From positions 1 to 47,165 of the forward strand of contig NZ_CALDDG010000130.1 in assembly GCF_937936435.1 (NCBI RefSeq): a stretch of DNA of 47,165 bases. The letters run 5' to 3'. Below the pieces are notes generated by a model that was not told the origin of the DNA, did no database searches, and saw nothing but the letters and a program-made list of their open reading frames with translations. The translations under genes were made by a program, and so were the position numbers. This DNA comes from an uncultured Sulfuricurvum sp. Lineage in GTDB: Bacteria; Campylobacterota; Campylobacteria; Campylobacterales; Sulfurimonadaceae. Positions 45,248 to 47,165 of the stretch are shown one piece after another (position 1 is the stretch's first letter; every line of letters starts with the position of its first letter).

Positions 45248-47118
45248 GTGGATTATGCCGATTCCGCATCTTATCGTCTGGAAAATATTGAACGTGAAAT
45301 TCGTGACGGACAGATAGCAATCGCTTTTCGTCAGCTTCCCTCGGCATTATTGACGATGATTTTTATATCCTTTCTTCTCAGCGTTATCCAATGGAGCGTT
45401 ATCGACCATACGATTCTCATCGTCTGGTTAGTCTTGCAATTGGGTGTCGCTGCATGGCGTTACGGGTTGTATCGGCGGTTTGTAAGAGACTTTTCTGCCG
45501 ATACGGCCGATAAGATGAAAAAAATGTTTATGAAGGGACTCGTCGTATCGTCAATCGTATTCGGCAGCGCGTCTATTTTCCTTTTTCCTTCACACGATAT
45601 CGTTCACCAGGCGCTTTTATCTTTTGTATTTGCGGGGATGAGCGCAGGAGCGACTACGACGTTATCATCGCTTAAACATGCCGTAGCCGTTTTTTTAGCG
45701 CTAACCCTTTTTCCGCTGATGGTTTCGCTTATATTGGAACATACCTATACTCACACACTGATGTTTGTGATGGTCGGCCTCTTTTGGTTTATGCTTTTTG
45801 TTATTTCGAGACGCCTTTACAATTATATTCATCAATCTCTCTCTTCGAAGATGCTTTATCAAAGCACATTTAAAGAGCTGCAATGTACGGAAGAGAGGTT
45901 CACGACAATTTTTAAACAAGCTCCCGTCGGTATTTTCTACTACGATAATGCATGTGTGATTTTAGAAGTTAACAATGCAATGGCACATATTCTTAACACT
46001 TCTGAAAAGATATTGGTCGGACTCGATATGAACCATCTATCGGATAAGCGGTTAATACCGACGATTACAGCTGTGCTGAGAGGAGAAGACGGCAATTATA
46101 TCGGTCCTTACCATTCGACGCTCAGCAGTCTGGACCTGCATATCGTATTGCATACATCTCCGGTGTATGACGAAGCGCGTAATATTATCGGAGGGGTCGG
46201 AATAGCGATGGACATTACCGAACGGGTTGATTCGGAAAATACGATTCGACATTTAGTCTATTATGATGCACTGACCGATATCCCGAACCGGTTTTTATTG
46301 ATGGAACGGATACAACAGGCTCTAATCCGCTGCAAACGTAATCAAAACATAGCGGCTTTAATGTTCATTAATCTGGATCGTTTTAAAACGATAAACGACT
46401 CATTGGGACACAATATCGGAGATGAAATTCTAAAAGATGTTGTACAGAGGATTCAACAAAACGTTCGAGAGGAAGATACCGTTGCCCGCGTCGGCGGAGA
46501 TGAGTTTGTTGTTTTGCTGTTAAACTCGGGCACGGGGTTTGAACAGGCCACTTCGAATACCGAACGCATTGCCGAAAAAATTCATCAGGCGATTGCCGTG
46601 CCGTTTCACGTTGAGGGGCATACGCTCAATGTAACGTCGAGTATCGGGATCGCTTTCGTCCAAAATGAGAATGAGAGTGCAAACGATCTGCTAAAACATG
46701 CCGATGCGGCGATGAGTCATGCCAAAAAAGAGGGGAAAAATACTACCCGTTTCTATCAAAGCCATATGGATGAATGGATTAAAAAACGGCTCTTTTTGGA
46801 ACGAGAGCTGCGCCATGCGGTTGAAAACGGTGAGCTTGAACTTTATTATCAACCGGTTATCGAGATCGAAACGCGTAAAATAATCGGGGCAGAAGCGTTG
46901 TTGCGATGGAATCATCCGAAATTGGGGCTGGTGATGCCGGACGATATGATCAGCATCGCTGAAGAGAGCGGCTTGATCGTCCCCATCGGCGAATGGGTAT
47001 TGCTGAGTGCATGCCGCCAGTGTGTCGAATGGAAAAGCAAGCCTCCCCGAGGTGAACAAATTACCAAAATCGCCGTGAATGTCAGTGCCTTGCAGTTTAA
47101 ACAGCATAATTTTGTGGA
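45248..47118 (+). CDS. Membrane PAS-GGDEF-EAL protein, 3' truncated at contig end
   Basis: At least 623 genuine residues from GTG 45248 (AAGGG before it): TM domain about 30-190, PAS about 215-330, GGDEF (416-420) with I-site REED (407-410), and the first part of an EAL domain (GAEALLRW). Close paralogue of the gene at 42742: identical segments such as NGELELYYQPVIEI. The last codons (DRKSVV) and the stop at 47138-47140 are translated adapter; the real gene continues beyond the window. Confidence 0.9.
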
Positions 47119-47165
47119 AGATCGGAAGAGCGTCGTGTAGGGAAAGAGTGTAGATCTCGGTGGTC
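47119..47165 (+). other. Illumina TruSeq adapter read-through (contamination)
   Basis: 47 bases beginning AGATCGGAAGAGCGTCGTG and ending GATCTCGGTGGTC match the standard Illumina universal adapter in reverse complement. They are not organism DNA. The first A could also be genomic. Confidence 0.98.

Overview
The window looks like a piece of a Campylobacterota (Epsilonproteobacteria) chromosome. Gene content and protein style (two-domain RibB with a degenerate GTP-cyclohydrolase part, chromosomal TraT-like lipoprotein, LpxD next to IlvN, many GGDEF/EAL proteins, FlgA-UbiX-CoaD-Tmk-HisS-SpeA-CysE order) fit a Sulfuricurvum/Sulfurimonas-type organism. The genus is an inference from protein style, not a database result. 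The last 47 bases (47119-47165) are Illumina TruSeq adapter, so the window ends at a contig end and the last gene is cut artificially.

Layout. 1-3.9 kb: end of ilvB, then ilvN, lpxD, a cysteine-rich lysozyme-like exported protein and a small conserved protein, all on +. 3.9-5.1 kb: aminotransferase on -. 5.2-14.5 kb: c-di-GMP region. A + strand set (TonB-dependent receptor, YfiR-type periplasmic protein, membrane diguanylate cyclase) faces a - strand set of the same design (TonB receptor, periplasmic protein, membrane GGDEF-EAL protein), and the two meet tail to tail at 8950/8966. The second receptor carries a frameshift. A soluble diguanylate cyclase lies upstream on -. 14.5-17.2 kb: DnaJ/TerB-type membrane protein, TapT (DTW), a small protein, rhodanese and lytic transglycosylase.

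17.2-33.1 kb: a type II secretion locus with a split divergent layout (gspG-H-I-J on -, gspK-L-M-N-C-D-E-F on +). It is bracketed on the outside by two large lipoproteins, a PhoX-type phosphatase (plus a di-heme cytochrome c peroxidase-like lipoprotein) and a phytase-esterase-like protein. These two lipoproteins share an N-terminal domain of about 110 residues and the same style of lipobox. Their promoters carry 11-bp-spaced direct repeats ending 10 nt before a -10-like hexamer, the geometry of PhoB-family Pho boxes. The simplest reading is a phosphate-starvation module in which surface or secreted phosphatases are exported by the neighbouring T2SS. This is the most interesting unit in the window.

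33.2-36 kb: bacteriohemerythrin, three tRNA genes (two initiator-type tRNA-Met, one tRNA-Gln), ribB and traT-like. 36-42.7 kb: a long, tightly overlapping - strand housekeeping operon flgA-ubiX-coaD-tmk-hisS-speA-cysE-vanZ. 42.7-47.1 kb: two tandem paralogous membrane PAS-GGDEF-EAL proteins, the second truncated at the adapter. No insertion sequence, CRISPR array, prophage or rRNA was seen.
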